Positions 22,487-33,400 of a stretch of DNA of 64,000 nt are shown here, piece after piece; within the stretch, counting starts at the first letter, position 1; every line of letters begins with the position of its first letter. Both the position numbers and the translations under genes were made by a program. The notes beneath the pieces are model-generated. The model did not search any database, was not told where the DNA came from, and saw nothing but the letters and a program-made list of their open reading frames with translations. Location: assembly GCA_030407315.1 (NCBI GenBank), contig JALQPE010000020.1, positions 39,312 to 103,311 of the forward strand. Direction: 5' to 3'. This stretch comes from Asparagopsis taxiformis. Its lineage: Eukaryota; Rhodophyta; Florideophyceae; Bonnemaisoniales; Bonnemaisoniaceae.

Positions 22487-22522
22487 AGCAAGTTTAATGC
22501 AAACGTTTGCATTAAACTTGCT
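22487..22522. repeat. Perfect 36-nt palindrome
   Basis: Arms of 18 nt without a spacer: AGCAAGTTTAATGCAAAC followed directly by its reverse complement. A smaller imperfect inverted repeat (ACCAGTT...AACTGGT) lies just to the left at about 22459-22480. Confidence 0.9.
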
Positions 22523-22753
22523 CTTCTAGATGATCCCTACTGATCCTCCCTTGCAGCCTTCAGCATTCTCTATCTAATATACTATCTTGTAATCTAGCTG
22601 TTCACTATTGTTGTGTGCTACTCTGAGGTTCACATCTATTGTGAGCCATTAATGTATAAACGTATTAAATTGTTCAAAGTCTTAATTATTTCAACGTTAA
22701 TGTTATCGAACGTTTCAGGTTGAAGATAGTATCAGCTCGATTTTCGGCTGAGT

Positions 22754-23322
22754 TTGCACCAAGACATTTCCACATCGCTTGAAGTGCTCGAATGTCTACA
22801 CACGGAAGTGCCCGAGACTATTGGGAACGACCGGGAGTCCTGCCCCTCTGCCGAGAAACGGCAAGGTAGTTCTGTCTGCACTGGAGCAGACAAGGAGACT
22901 AGCGCTGTTTCGATACATGGAATGGCGACAGCCAGCGGTTCTACGGAAACCCTGCTAACGGAAGATCCCTCGGGGAAATGCGAATAGGCCGCCAAAGTGG
23001 AAGACGTCGATCTGGATCATTTACCGAGTGAATCACAATCGAAAGTGCGGGCTATGCTGGCGAAATATGCGACTATGTGGCAGGGTTAGCTGGGTGAGAT
23101 TAGCATCAGTGAGCATCGAATACAGCTCAAGGAGGGAGTAAAACCAGTGTTTTATCAGCCGTACAGAGCTCGCCCACGGGAAAGAGGGGCGGAACGGAAA
23201 CAAGTGGACGACATGTTGGCAAGTGGGGTGATCGAATCTGCTGCTACAGTATGGGCATCGCCAGTGGTTCTGGTGCCGAAACAAGACGGATCACTTCGTT
23301 TTTGCGTGGATTACACAGCATG
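22754..23322 (+). pseudogene. Ty3/gypsy reverse transcriptase N-terminal fragment
   Basis: In one frame with stops at about 22985 and 23085, the translation shows LDHLPSESQSKVRAML, LGEISISEHRIQL, QPYRARPRERGAERKQVDDML, then SGVIESAATVWASPVVLV and DGSLRFCVDY. This is the start of the gypsy reverse transcriptase domain in the right order. The frame breaks at a TGA right after FCVDY, before the catalytic YxDD box, and unrelated sequence follows. It is clearly dead, and probably belongs to the same element as the protease fragment to its left. Confidence 0.88.
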
Positions 23323-23329
23323 AGCAAAA

Positions 23330-23885
23330 ATGGCTATTTTTCCAGCCCAGAATTTAGTTCGTACAGTGGTGAAAAACCAGGACATGTCGCTGGTTAAAAC
23401 GATCCCCAACCTCTGGATAAGCCCCATCGAATATTTTAGTAAATTTGCTGGTGAAATTCCAGTGCTTGTACAGTACGAGTGGCCTGGTTGAAAACCAGTG
23501 GTTTGGATGGTTTGGTCAGGGGGTACTGGTTTGCACGAGGCCACGGCGGTGGGTCGGACAGTGGTTATGATCCAGCATTCTGTGCTGGATAATTTTAGGA
23601 GGTCTGGATTTAGACCAGCCAATGGAGTGGAGTATACCAGTGTTGGTGATGGAATATGACCAGAGGGTAGGCTGGTTGTAGGCACAGTGAGTGCTGGTTG
23701 GAAACCAGAACATCAGCTGGTTTGAAGCAGTCGAAAGACTGGAATAATTCCATAGTCTGAAGTAGATTCTACCAGTGTATACACAAGTTTTTCCATCATA
23801 TTGTATGGATTTTTGTTGCAGTGTAATGGTTGTAAACCAGCAGTATAGGTGGATTGTAGTACTGATTTGACTGGTATAGTACCAT
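23330..23885. repeat. CCAG/CTGG-rich segment
   Basis: Within 550 bp the motif CCAG or its complement CTGG occurs more than twenty times, often paired as CTGGTT-short spacer-AACCAG (for example about 23483-23498 and 23694-23709). It does not code. It resembles the subterminal repeat regions bound by transposases of some DNA transposons, though the element it belongs to is not identified. Confidence 0.55.
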
Positions 23886-24936
23886 CAAAGAAGGTGGTTG
23901 AAGGGCGGAAAGGACAGGAAATTTACCACCGGACGGGACGGAATGAATAGGGTGGGACGCTGGCTTTCGGCGGATGGGAGACCCCACTATTCTAATCATA
24001 GGATCTTTAGGATGGGAAGGGTAGGACACATAAGAACTGAAAATATGACCGAATGGTCATTTCGACCAGAATTGCATCTTCTTCCTGGTAGGGAAGGAGA
24101 CAGAAAGTTTATTTTGAAAGAGCTCTGAATTAAACAATTGATAGTGCTACCATTACTAATCTACAGAACTGCTGTCTGTGTACTAATAACTATGAAAAAC
24201 TAAGGCCTATATCCTACTTCGGAGTAGAGTAGAGACGAAATGAAGTATGGAAATGATCAAGAGAGGAAAAGTTAGGAATTGAAATGAACCCAAAGCGGTT
24301 GAAGAGGACTTGAAAATACGTACCGAAAGGGGAGCGGAAGGGGAGAATGAGAAGAAAGAACCGAAATATGGGAGAGAGAAAGTCTGTTAGTATTTTTTGT
24401 AGCGTCTAGGTCAGAGTAGAGATGGAGAACTTACATGGGAAGGGGGAGGGAATTGAGAAAGCAGAAGGGGATCCCCTAACTATGCTGATAACAGTGAAAT
24501 ACGCGCGATCGTTCTTTGTATTCCATAGAATGCGAAGCACATTATCACCCATGTTTGCCGTTCTCTACTGACAGGATAGTAGAAAACGGCAAAACTGGGT
24601 GATAACGTGAGAGAGTGACGAGAAGAGTGGAAAAGAGTGGAAAAGAGTGACGGTAGGCTCTGAAATGTCAACAGAAGGTGCCCGTGGTGGTCAGAAAAGA
24701 CGCTTGGCATGACACTTTGCGAAACCAAAGCGCGCACTTTTGCTATTTCAAAAAATGGCGGACAATTGTGCCGCACAGCAGATGAAGACGTCGAAGATGG
24801 TCACAAATCTTACAGCGCACCATGCGCCGTGAGTACAGTGAAAGAACAAAGATGTTCAGAGAATGAGAATAAAATCAGAAGGATGAAGTCAAAAGGACGC
24901 GGTATGGAATATGTGTAAAGAGGGATGTACAAGTAG
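23886..24936. other. Purine-rich region without genes
   Basis: About 1 kb, purine-rich on the plus strand (notably 24240-24480), with no supportable reading frame. It contains one imperfect fold-back (24542-24605). Confidence 0.45.
24542..24605. repeat. Imperfect fold-back hairpin
   Basis: Arms of 28 nt (24542-24569 and 24578-24605) match with about three mismatches around an 8-nt loop. It lies in non-coding DNA. Confidence 0.8.
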
Positions 24937-27082
24937 GTCACAGCATAAGCAATTTTTTGAAAAACCGGTAAATGTTATGGTCTGGACAATTAGAAATTAG
25001 TGGAATGACAAACAATCAAACCCTATAAGAAAATGAATATGTACCCGTGATATACCTCAGATGAACCTATGATGTACGTGATATCTGTACTGTGTGCAAG
25101 AGATACTTCGATGATGTCCGAAAGATGAGCGTAAAGACATCTCAGGTCCATCTTTGGTGTATCGCTATGCGGCCATCAGCTGAAGAGCGAGTGTTCCTTA
25201 TCGGTACATCAGAGGAGCATCATGTATGTCATATGTTCATCGTACGGCCATCATTGGTACATCTTCAAGTCTTACTGGGAAAAAAATCCCAGAAATTACC
25301 GGCGCCGTGCCATAGATAAGTAGTGGAAATACCGTAAAGAATATAGTGGAATGAAACTGCACCGTGGGAGTGTGTATAAGCACCGTGACATGGTGTAATT
25401 TTCCACTACTGTACGGAAAAATAACAATGGAAAGGACAAGGACACGTCGCGTCGGTCATGACGGTGACCGGAGGTGGCATATTCCACGATTTTTATAATT
25501 TCCATACTGGAATGACGGAACGGGGGAACCATATGTGTGACAGTACCATGTTGGACTCGAACCATGAACTTGGATGGTTACGCCGGTCTGTAGTACAGAT
25601 GCCAGTCGTAGCAGTGTAGTGAGGCTAGAGGGATGGACTGGTACTGACTGTTCCAACGCGCCATAACCTTCGATGAAGTCTCGTTTTGGCCGTCCATGGG
25701 GAATATGATATCATATGGAAGAAGCGAAATGCAGAGTGTATGACGTTAACTAGCTAATCTCGGTATGGCCATTGTTGTACCATAGGTAGGGTATGGTGGA
25801 AAGAATAGACAATTGTACTTGAGTTTAGTTTTTCTAGTATTACTTAGTACAAAATGGAACCATCTATATTGATTTTTAGCACAGATACTACGGCATAGTT
25901 ATTATCGAAGTCGCTAAATTTTTGAATGAAGTCACTCTCCGCATACATAGGATTGACCGGAAGAGTGAGTTTCGCCCTGGCTTTAAGCGTGACTAGTATC
26001 TTGAACGCAATAGTAGTTTGTTTGACAACTTGTATGGCAGTAGGGAACATGGTAGTGATTTCGTATCATACTATAAAAATGAAAAAATTGGACGTCACAG
26101 ATATGGGTGAAGTAGTATCTAGTGAAGAAGTCGACGAAGACTTGTCCTAAACAAAATTGTAGATAGTGCGTTGTAGTATCTTTATTTCGTGGGGCAACTA
26201 TGACTAGGCGTGAATCATTGTGAATTAGGCGACAGAGCGGAAAAGCGAAAGCTGGCCGTGAGCGTGAGCGAGCAGCGACCGTAGATGCACTTCCCTGTGT
26301 CGGAACGCAAATAGACGTATGGTACCAAGTTGGTGATGACGCAATATGGTGGAAGGCTAATGTTATGGAAATCAAACTTCCTGAGCAGTATCCTGACTGC
26401 AGTGGTAAGCCGTCAGTGGGAGACCGCATCGATGTAGACAGAGGAGATGGCGTGTACACGCCTGGTGTGGTGGAGCACAATGGACAGGATGTGGGTGATG
26501 CAATTGTGAGGTTGAAGACGGAGGAAAAGGATATTGCAGTGATGGAAGTATCAAAATGGCGGTATTCGGATGCTGTGAAGCCAAGGCACGATGAAATGGT
26601 GGATGCGGAAGGCGGATTGTTATATGATGCTATCCCTGAAAGGAATTACCCTTGTGTTTCCTACGAACATGTAAAATTTCTGATGGCAAGTAAGTTAATG
26701 TCCGGGGGTCAACCACCGACACAGTGGCGAAGGAGCAACAGAGAGGTTGTGGACTACGAAGCGGTGGGAGTAGAATTTCATGAACAATCAGATGGAGAAT
26801 CTGAAGCGATATCACTGCAAAGGAAGAAGCAAAAAGTGGAATCAGCACTTGACGCCAACACATACGGTGGTATGGAGAGAGGGCTGAGAACACTAGAAAA
26901 TATAATGCTTTCTGGAAATGGTAGCGAGTGTCGGCTTGGTTGAAGCGGAACGGTTCGAAATTGTGGATGAACAGTATTAGCTGGTACGGTTTTATTGATG
27001 CTCTGACAGCGTGCGGTAGAGAAAGTTGTGGAACAGGTTAATCGAAGCACTTTGTCAAACTCAGGTGGCGGCTACCCACATA
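24937..27082 (+). mobile_element. Repeat unit R, copy 1 (right end truncated)
   Basis: This stretch matches 37874-39747 in the same orientation. The match begins at GTCACAG and runs through the non-coding leader and the gene to GGCTACCCACAT. Copy 1 has about 270 bp (roughly 25010-25280) that copy 2 lacks. On the right the match stops at 27081, exactly where a pair of palindromes joins it to the ParB module. The family is repeated and partly decayed, so I call it a mobile element of unknown class. No terminal inverted repeat was found. Confidence 0.75.
26200..27072 (+). pseudogene. Element-R gene, copy 1, nonsense mutations
   Basis: The gene starts at the ATG at 26200 (MTRRESL...) but meets TGA at the eighth codon, where copy 2 has CGA. 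The frame then continues in register through IDVWYQVGDDAIWWKANVM, and the largest open part is 26365-26943. It stops at a second TGA where copy 2 has TGG. The start has a basic helix followed by a motif with paired Trp (VWYQVGDDAIWW) that recalls Tudor/Agenet-type beta barrels; that is a resemblance only. Both lesions are C-to-T or G-to-A changes. The function is not recognised. Confidence 0.6.
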
Positions 27083-29063
27083 CTATGTGGGTATGCTTCG
27101 CATGATGCGAAGCAGGCTCATGTTCGACATTCCGCTGCTTCTTATGAGTGAGTCTCACATTGGCAGCAGAAGGGCGGCGTTTGCGTCGAGCCTTAGTCTT
27201 CTTCTTCAATGTCGGATTGAAAAACTCTTTCAAGTTCGTTTCCAAATCCTGTAAACGCGTGGTTCTCCGTCGCATTCGAACCTCACTGCTCCGGTCGTCC
27301 CCTCTATACATTGCAATGGCATTGGTGAGATGCCATTGCAACTCCTTCGGCTGCTTAACCGACCCAATTGCCATCTCTGTGCTCAGAAATGACTTGCGCA
27401 TAATACTCTTTGGGCGCCCATACGCAGCGTACAGAGAATTTGCTATTGCAGTCACGCGACGGACGTATGTATAGAAGTCGTTCACGTCAAAGCGTCCATC
27501 CGGACGTCCACCATGAGCAGGGTTCAAGTACTCCGAAAGACCACGCAAGACGAAGACAAAGTTTTCTTCCAGCAACTCGCGCACTATCTTGTGGTCCAGG
27601 TGCGTTATCCCAATCTCGTTGCGGCGCTCGGAATTGTTCAGCTCACGCAACACGTCGTCGAGAACAGGATGCTTCAGCGTTGCTATAGCCAAACGCGTCC
27701 ACCGCCGGGCCGTGTTCGTTGAATTCATCATCCCCATGAACTGCGCCTCGAACAATGTTCGGATGACATCAGACTCACGCAAGTCGCCAGCGTTTTCCAC
27801 GTTATTTGCAACAGCAATCGTACGGATGAACTGCTGGATGGACGACAAGATTCGAACCAGGGAGCGCTCCGTCAGTTGCGTCCCAGTCGTATGGTTCGAC
27901 TCTGCACTCTTGTGGATGATCTCATGAGGCTGAAGATCACTGTTGTCCTTGCGGCGAAGGTAGTACACATCCAGAGGCTGAGTAACCCAGCGCAAGCGGT
28001 TTGCGTCCTGTGGCAGCTTGGTTCTGTGCATACGGGTGAGGCGAGTGAAGTCATCGGCAATGCTATGCATAGCATTGAGACGATGCAGTCCGTCGATCAC
28101 GGTCACGTTCGCATTGGCATGGAATTTGCCATTCTGGAACAGACGCGTGTCGGCGGGCAGATGCGTGTTCTGCGACCTCAGCACCGTCACAGTGATACGC
28201 GAAGAGCTCACATACCCCACAGCCAACATATTGTTGCGCAGGTCCTCCAAGTGGTCTTCTTTCACATCCCGAAGGGTCACGGCCGGTTCCACTAGCTGCC
28301 TCACCAACACAGTCGCTCCTTCTCCGACGTAATCCGACGTCACAAACTTGGGCACCGTAATTTGCGTCCCCTGCTGCTCACGAATGCTCTCTGCCACCTC
28401 CGGTTCGTCGTCCACCTCGGTTACGTCCTGCGTAGTAGCTTCGGTGACGTTGGAGCGAGCAGGGTGCTTCGTGCCTCCACTGGAGGCTCTGGCAGAGCGA
28501 GCAGGGCGCTTCGTGCCTCCCGAAACCGGAGTGGAGCGTGCTGGATGCTTCGTACCCCCCGAACCAGTGATTTCGCCTGCCGGACCGGTACTGGGCATCC
28601 GTCCCGAGCTGGCCTGGTTCGTCGCTGCGTTGAAGTTTGACGCTGCAGCAGGGGTACGAATGTCGCTAGGGCCATCCTCCGCAGCGGGGCGCATCATCCG
28701 AGTATCCCAAGGGTAAAACGCCGCGGCGTATGCTCCACCCATCGTCTCCGGCGGTCCCTCGGCGCCATCAAACATGTACGGGAACGGGAGGTCCTTGAAC
28801 TTGTCCTTAGTCGCAATGTTGCGCACGACGATATAGTCCGCCTCGTCGGTTTCCGGCAGCTGGTGGTTGTGCAGCGTGCGCGGAAGGCCAACATCGCCAC
28901 CAGCAGTGCTCACCGAAGCCGTCCCAATATGCACGGCCGCACCGTCCACGTCCGCAAACAAATTGACATCGACGCCGCGCTTGAGTCCGCGCGACTCCGC
29001 TGACGCGCTCACTTGATCGCCGCAAACCGTTGAAAACAAACTGCTGAAATGCGTATCCGCCAT
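27072..29063 (-). CDS. ParB/sulfiredoxin-fold protein, copy 1, C-terminus truncated
   Basis: 663 residues from the ATG at 29063 (MADTHFSSLFS...). Residues 160-210 hold three tandem SGGTK(H/R)PARS repeats. The core motif VTVIDGLHRLNAMHSI, with D324-G-L-H-R, is that of the ParB/sulfiredoxin superfamily, in which this loop binds nucleotide or phosphate. The C-terminal half is helical, ending in a basic tail (LKKKTKARRKRRPSA). Compared with copy 2 the last ~100 residues are lost at base 27105 and replaced by eleven residues read through the palindromic junction. Bacterial ParB proteins bind DNA sites and hydrolyse CTP; some relatives are nucleases or phosphotransferases. Which of these applies is unknown. 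A repeat array follows its 5' end. Confidence 0.75.
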   Translation of the reverse strand: MADTHFSSLFSTVCGDQVSASAESRGLKRGVDVNLFADVDGAAVHIGTASVSTAGGDVGLPRTLHNHQLPETDEADYIVVRNIATKDKFKDLPFPYMFDGAEGPPETMGGAYAAAFYPWDTRMMRPAAEDGPSDIRTPAAASNFNAATNQASSGRMPSTGPAGEITGSGGTKHPARSTPVSGGTKRPARSARASSGGTKHPARSNVTEATTQDVTEVDDEPEVAESIREQQGTQITVPKFVTSDYVGEGATVLVRQLVEPAVTLRDVKEDHLEDLRNNMLAVGYVSSSRITVTVLRSQNTHLPADTRLFQNGKFHANANVTVIDGLHRLNAMHSIADDFTRLTRMHRTKLPQDANRLRWVTQPLDVYYLRRKDNSDLQPHEIIHKSAESNHTTGTQLTERSLVRILSSIQQFIRTIAVANNVENAGDLRESDVIRTLFEAQFMGMMNSTNTARRWTRLAIATLKHPVLDDVLRELNNSERRNEIGITHLDHKIVRELLEENFVFVLRGLSEYLNPAHGGRPDGRFDVNDFYTYVRRVTAIANSLYAAYGRPKSIMRKSFLSTEMAIGSVKQPKELQWHLTNAIAMYRGDDRSSEVRMRRRTTRLQDLETNLKEFFNPTLKKKTKARRKRRPSAANVRLTHKKQRNVEHEPASHHAKHTHIVCG
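27073..27114. repeat. Two abutting 21-nt palindromes at an element junction
   Basis: Palindrome 1 (27073-27093) is TACCCACATA, one C, and the reverse complement. Palindrome 2 (27094-27114) is TGCTTCGCAT, one G, and the reverse complement. The first arm of palindrome 1 is the end of element R; the last arm of palindrome 2 is the start of the ParB-module homology. The 22 bases between are inverted copies of the two flanks. Confidence 0.95.
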
Positions 29064-29404
29064 GGTTGTTGAGTTGGAAAGGAAAAGAGATGGTTGACGT
29101 TGACGTATTGGAGTGATGTGGATGGTAGGTTTCACGTTGCTTGAAGAATGGTCGTGAACGCCAATCGCTGGAAATAATAACACAATACAACCGAAATTTT
29201 GTTAGGTACACACCTATCGTGACCGCTGGAATGCAAGACAGGCAATCGAGATGTGAGTGTCCGTTCGGAACGGGCCCGAGTCGGGCTCTCGAAACCTGAC
29301 GAGGTGGCGTGAAGCAGGCAGTGTCCTTGATGTGTAATGTGTTAAAATTACAGCTGTCAAGCTAGGCGGCTTTTGGGGCGGCTGCGAGCACCCCTTTATC
29401 CGGG
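29064..29404 (-). promoter_or_regulatory. Upstream region of ParB gene, copy 1
   Basis: It is nearly identical to 59167-59506, upstream of ParB copy 2, including a stretch around 29226-29320. Conservation of this 340-bp segment in both copies, between the ATG and the repeat array, suggests promoter and 5' UTR, but it could equally reflect recent duplication. Confidence 0.5.
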
Positions 29405-30125
29405 GAACACCCTGATTTGAGTTAAAATTTGGGCTATTCTCAAAAACATGCACATTTGAACATGTTTTTGAGATGGGGGTGTGCCGTACGGCACAATCGA
29501 CCCGCCCAAATCGTTGATTTTTGCAAGATTTTTTGTGCCCGAAATTTTAGAATTTCTGGGCTGGCCAGCAGTGCATCTGAGCTGGACATCCACCGGACGT
29601 CCATTTCAGGTTGGTCGTGTGCTGCCTACATCCACGCATTGCAGCAACTAAACAGGCGGGTTCACTACTACTATAAAGTGCACGGAATATGAGTAACGTG
29701 ATGGGTGAGTAGTGTTTGTGTTGAGGGAGTAAGGCGGGACCATTATGAAACACGGAAGAAGATGCCTACCTAGCATAACTTAGGCTTGAAGCCTGGAATC
29801 GACCCATCTTTCGGCGCCATTTAGCCTCACAGTTAGTGCTTACAGAAGCCAGTGATGACCCCGCTCGGGGCGGCGGCTCCGGTTCCTGGGGCCGTTGTGG
29901 CCAAATTAGACACCCTGATTTGAATTAAAATTTGGGCTATTCTCAAAAACATGCACATGTGAACATGTTTTTGAGATGGGGATGTGCCGTACGGCAGAAT
30001 CGACCGCCGAAATGGATGTTTTTTTGCAATATTTTTTCTGCCCGAAATTGTAGAATTTCTGGTCTGGCCAGCAATGCATCTGAGCTGGACATCCCCATGT
30101 CCAGTGGCCGTCCAGATGTCGCTCA
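29405..30125 (+). repeat. Palindrome-rich tandem array 1 (two units)
   Basis: Unit A starts at 29405 and unit B at 29901, so the period is about 496 bp. Each unit begins with a ~215-bp core: CCCTGATTTGA(A/G)TTAAAAT, a fold-back (CTCAAAAACATG...CATGTTTTTGAG), the perfect palindrome GTGCCGTACGGCAC (one base changed in unit B), GAAATT...AATTTC and TGGACATCC...GGACGTCCA. A less conserved spacer with AGGCTTGAAGCCT follows. Unit B passes directly into the leader of the methyltransferase-SET gene. Confidence 0.9.
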
Positions 30126-30444
30126 CCTGGTAAGCGTGATGCACCTGTGACAACCTATGTGACTGCAGTCACAGCCGCCATGGCGGCCGTGCAGTACAAC
30201 ACTCAAAGACAGGGAATCACAATCTTTTAAAAATTTTTCTCTACCACGTATCCGTCACAACTTATTACCTACACCGGTTACGGGTTTCAAGACCTTTCCA
30301 GTGCTGTGTACCCGTATACTCTGTTCCGTTCGATATCAACCAGTGTTCCTCACGAAAGAGTGCAAACGTCACGAGATACGTCGTCAAATTTGACTGTCTC
30401 GCCGAGCGGTCGCCATCCTGTACCGAATTTCCACTCATTCCATT
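30126..30444 (+). promoter_or_regulatory. Leader of methyltransferase-SET gene
   Basis: 319 bp between the last repeat core and the ATG at 30445. It has no reading frame of note and should contain promoter and 5' UTR. No specific element is assigned. Confidence 0.4.
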
Positions 30445-33400
30445 ATGACGAATAAGCGCAGGCGCAACAGCAATCCGATCGTTGACGACGCAACCGTGCC
30501 AATTCTGCGCGAACCCGCTAGCCCTTGGGAGGATTCTAGTGACATGGGTACACGTCGAAACGTAGGTCGCGCCGCCCGCGAAACTACTCTCGCTGGCAAA
30601 GACTTCCTCCGCCTCTTGCTGGATTTATTCGCCCACTCAAGTTTCGCAGACTTGACGGACAAGCCGGGAGGTTTCACATACGCGGACCTTGGCGCTTGGG
30701 TTGCGCAGGGCACGGAAGAACAATTTGCGGCGCTGCAAGGTCGACTCAGCATGGCCTTCAGCGGTCGTTCGAAGAATGCTGGAGTCGAGGCGGATGTTGC
30801 CGAAATCGTCATGGCAGAGATGAACGTTGAGCGAGCCAAGCAGATTGTTCGTCTGGCATTACCGATTGCCGAGTTTTCAAGACAGGATGAGCGTATCGGG
30901 CAATGGGTTGAGCACTGCATCCTTTCTGGGATCGTGCCGCAGACCTTCCTTATTGGATGTAACATGCTTCCTTCGCCACTACAGGCGCCGCAGCGCGGGG
31001 AACCAAGCGCCTTCGTTCTTGCTCCACCGGAAACGTTCGAGGTATTGATGTATTTCCAAGCGTTGTCTATCATCCGAAATCACAACAAGAACCTGCCGCG
31101 TCGCCGAATAGGCGACGCGGCCGAGGAGGGGAACGAAGCCGCACGCGTCCCAGCCCATCGGAAAAGCACTAATCGAGCTTGTTACGTGGTTCAAGTTTTA
31201 TACCATGCTTGGACCGATGTGGCCTTCGCCGCAAAGTTTTCCAGCTTCGAAGAGTTGATGGCGCCGTACATCATTTTCGACAGCAGTGAGCATTGGTTTG
31301 ACGTGCTCGATGAAGGTCTATTCGCACCGATGGAGCAGAAGCTAGATCTCTACCACGACAAAGCTCCCCTATCTCATCCTGATGGATATGGTGGAAAAGT
31401 AGAGACAAGAACCAGTGCGCAGCACAGTGCATTTAGGTACCTTGTGAGGAAGTTCTTCGACCGGTTGCAGTTTCTTATCGTCAACCCGGACCTGTACACC
31501 TGGCCGGAGTCCGACCGCTGGGGGGCGCTGGAAATATACTTGTCAAGCGGAAATCCGGACAAGCTGCCAGCGTACTTTGACACCCTCGACGAAGACGTTA
31601 TGGCTGTCCTCCGCCCGGCACCACAAGCCGCGGACGCAGAAAAGGTCCCCAAGCCGGTTGATGACACTACCACTCGTCGCAACACAGGAGGGAGAGGTTT
31701 GGTTCCGTCGACAAGACACACAACCAGGCTTCAACTTGGACCTGGGAGGACCAGTCTTACTGCCCAAGGGCCGTCTCCCCCGTCACCGTCACCCCATGCG
31801 ACAGAAGAGCAGGAAAGTGAAGGGCAGGCTCTCGCAAAGGACTTTCTTTCGAAAATGAGTCAGTATTGCCGGGTGTACGACGTCCCTTTCGAAGATTTGG
31901 TCAGTGCCGACGAGAGCCGAGAACACGTGCCCATCACGGGCAACGTTCAGCTCATTCTGACTGATCCGCCCTACAATGTTCGTCGTAAGAGGAACGATTC
32001 CAACTCTTCGTACGACAGGCTAACTGCAGAAGATATGCAGGCTAGCATCGAAGTGTTTGACGAGCTGTTGCGCCCCGGTGGCCACGGCATCGTGTTCTGC
32101 TCCGTTTTGCAGTTCTACGAATGGTTCCATTACTTGGAAACGTACAAAGGACCGCAGTCAGAAGGCCCAACCGATGCTGCTGCCAGTGATGACGGGTCGG
32201 ATGAAGAAGAGGTTACGTCCATGAATTCGGACTCCGAAGCATCGCAGCACAGTGGCGAAGAAAGTGCGGATGAGGAGGAGGAGGAGGACGAGGAGGAGGA
32301 GGACGTCGTTCGGAATTCAGTTTTCTTCGTTGACGAGGTACCTCTGTTGTTTGTCCGACTACCTGGGCACCTCTATCAAATGCCGGGGCGGAAGAGGTAC
32401 CAACGCATGAACATGGCAGAGGTCGCTATCCACTTCTGGAAGCGAGGTGTTCCGTTCAAGACTGGAAGCGAGATGGTGGCCTATAGGAACCACGGATACA
32501 TGGACGGCACGTACCCGGCGTGGTGCAACGTCACCATCAATATGCCCGCCATCGATTCGAATGAGATGGTGTGGCGAACAAGGAGCACAACCGGTGCTAC
32601 GGTCAGAGTTCGTGCAGAGCAGAAGAGCGTCGCTCTCATGATGGAGTTGATCAGCCAGCATTCACAGCCTGGTGATATTGTTGTCGATCCATTCTCTGGC
32701 ACTTTCGCAACGGGAAAAGCAGCTATGAGCTTGCCTGAGCACCGTGTTTTCGTTGGCAGTGACATGGACAAATTGTGTGTGGCACGATCGCTTCCAAAGC
32801 TGTGTGCAGTCATGTCACGTGTAATTCTTTCAAACAACACTGACATGAGGGTCACGACAGAAGCGAAACAGAGTGCTGAGAAGTTCTTGGCGTCCCCCTC
32901 TGTCACGATGCGTACGCAGAGGGAACGCAGGATCATCGAACCCCCACCTGGCCTTCCCCTGTACCAGAGGTTCCCGAAATATATTCGGCAGTACCTCTGG
33001 CAGCTGTGCCCAGAGTCGATTGCGTCGCACGAGCACATGGAAAAACCGGTACAATATTGGCCACCTTCCCTGCGCCGCTGGTTGCAAACTGAAAACCCTC
33101 GCGTGATGCGGGCACACGATTGTGTTGCGAAAAAATTGAGCGTTCGACCATCGCTGATTAAGCATCCAAATGCAGGAAGAGGGCTCTTCGCTGAACAGAC
33201 ATTTAATGTTGGCGACGAAGTATGTGCATACTACGGAACTGTTGTGTACTCTGATATGAGCAAGGAGTCGATGAGGTTCGCGTACGGAGAGGGTCACATG
33301 GCGATAACGAAGGAAACATTCTTGATGTATGCCATCAAGCTGTATGCAACAGCGGAGGACGACGAAAACATCGAGCATCCAATTTGGATTGTTCCGGCTC

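Noticed and set aside
27148..28716. Several plus-strand frames of 90-140 residues, repeated at 57250-58818
   Set aside because: They are antisense shadows of the two ParB-like genes; both copies show them only because the genes are nearly identical.
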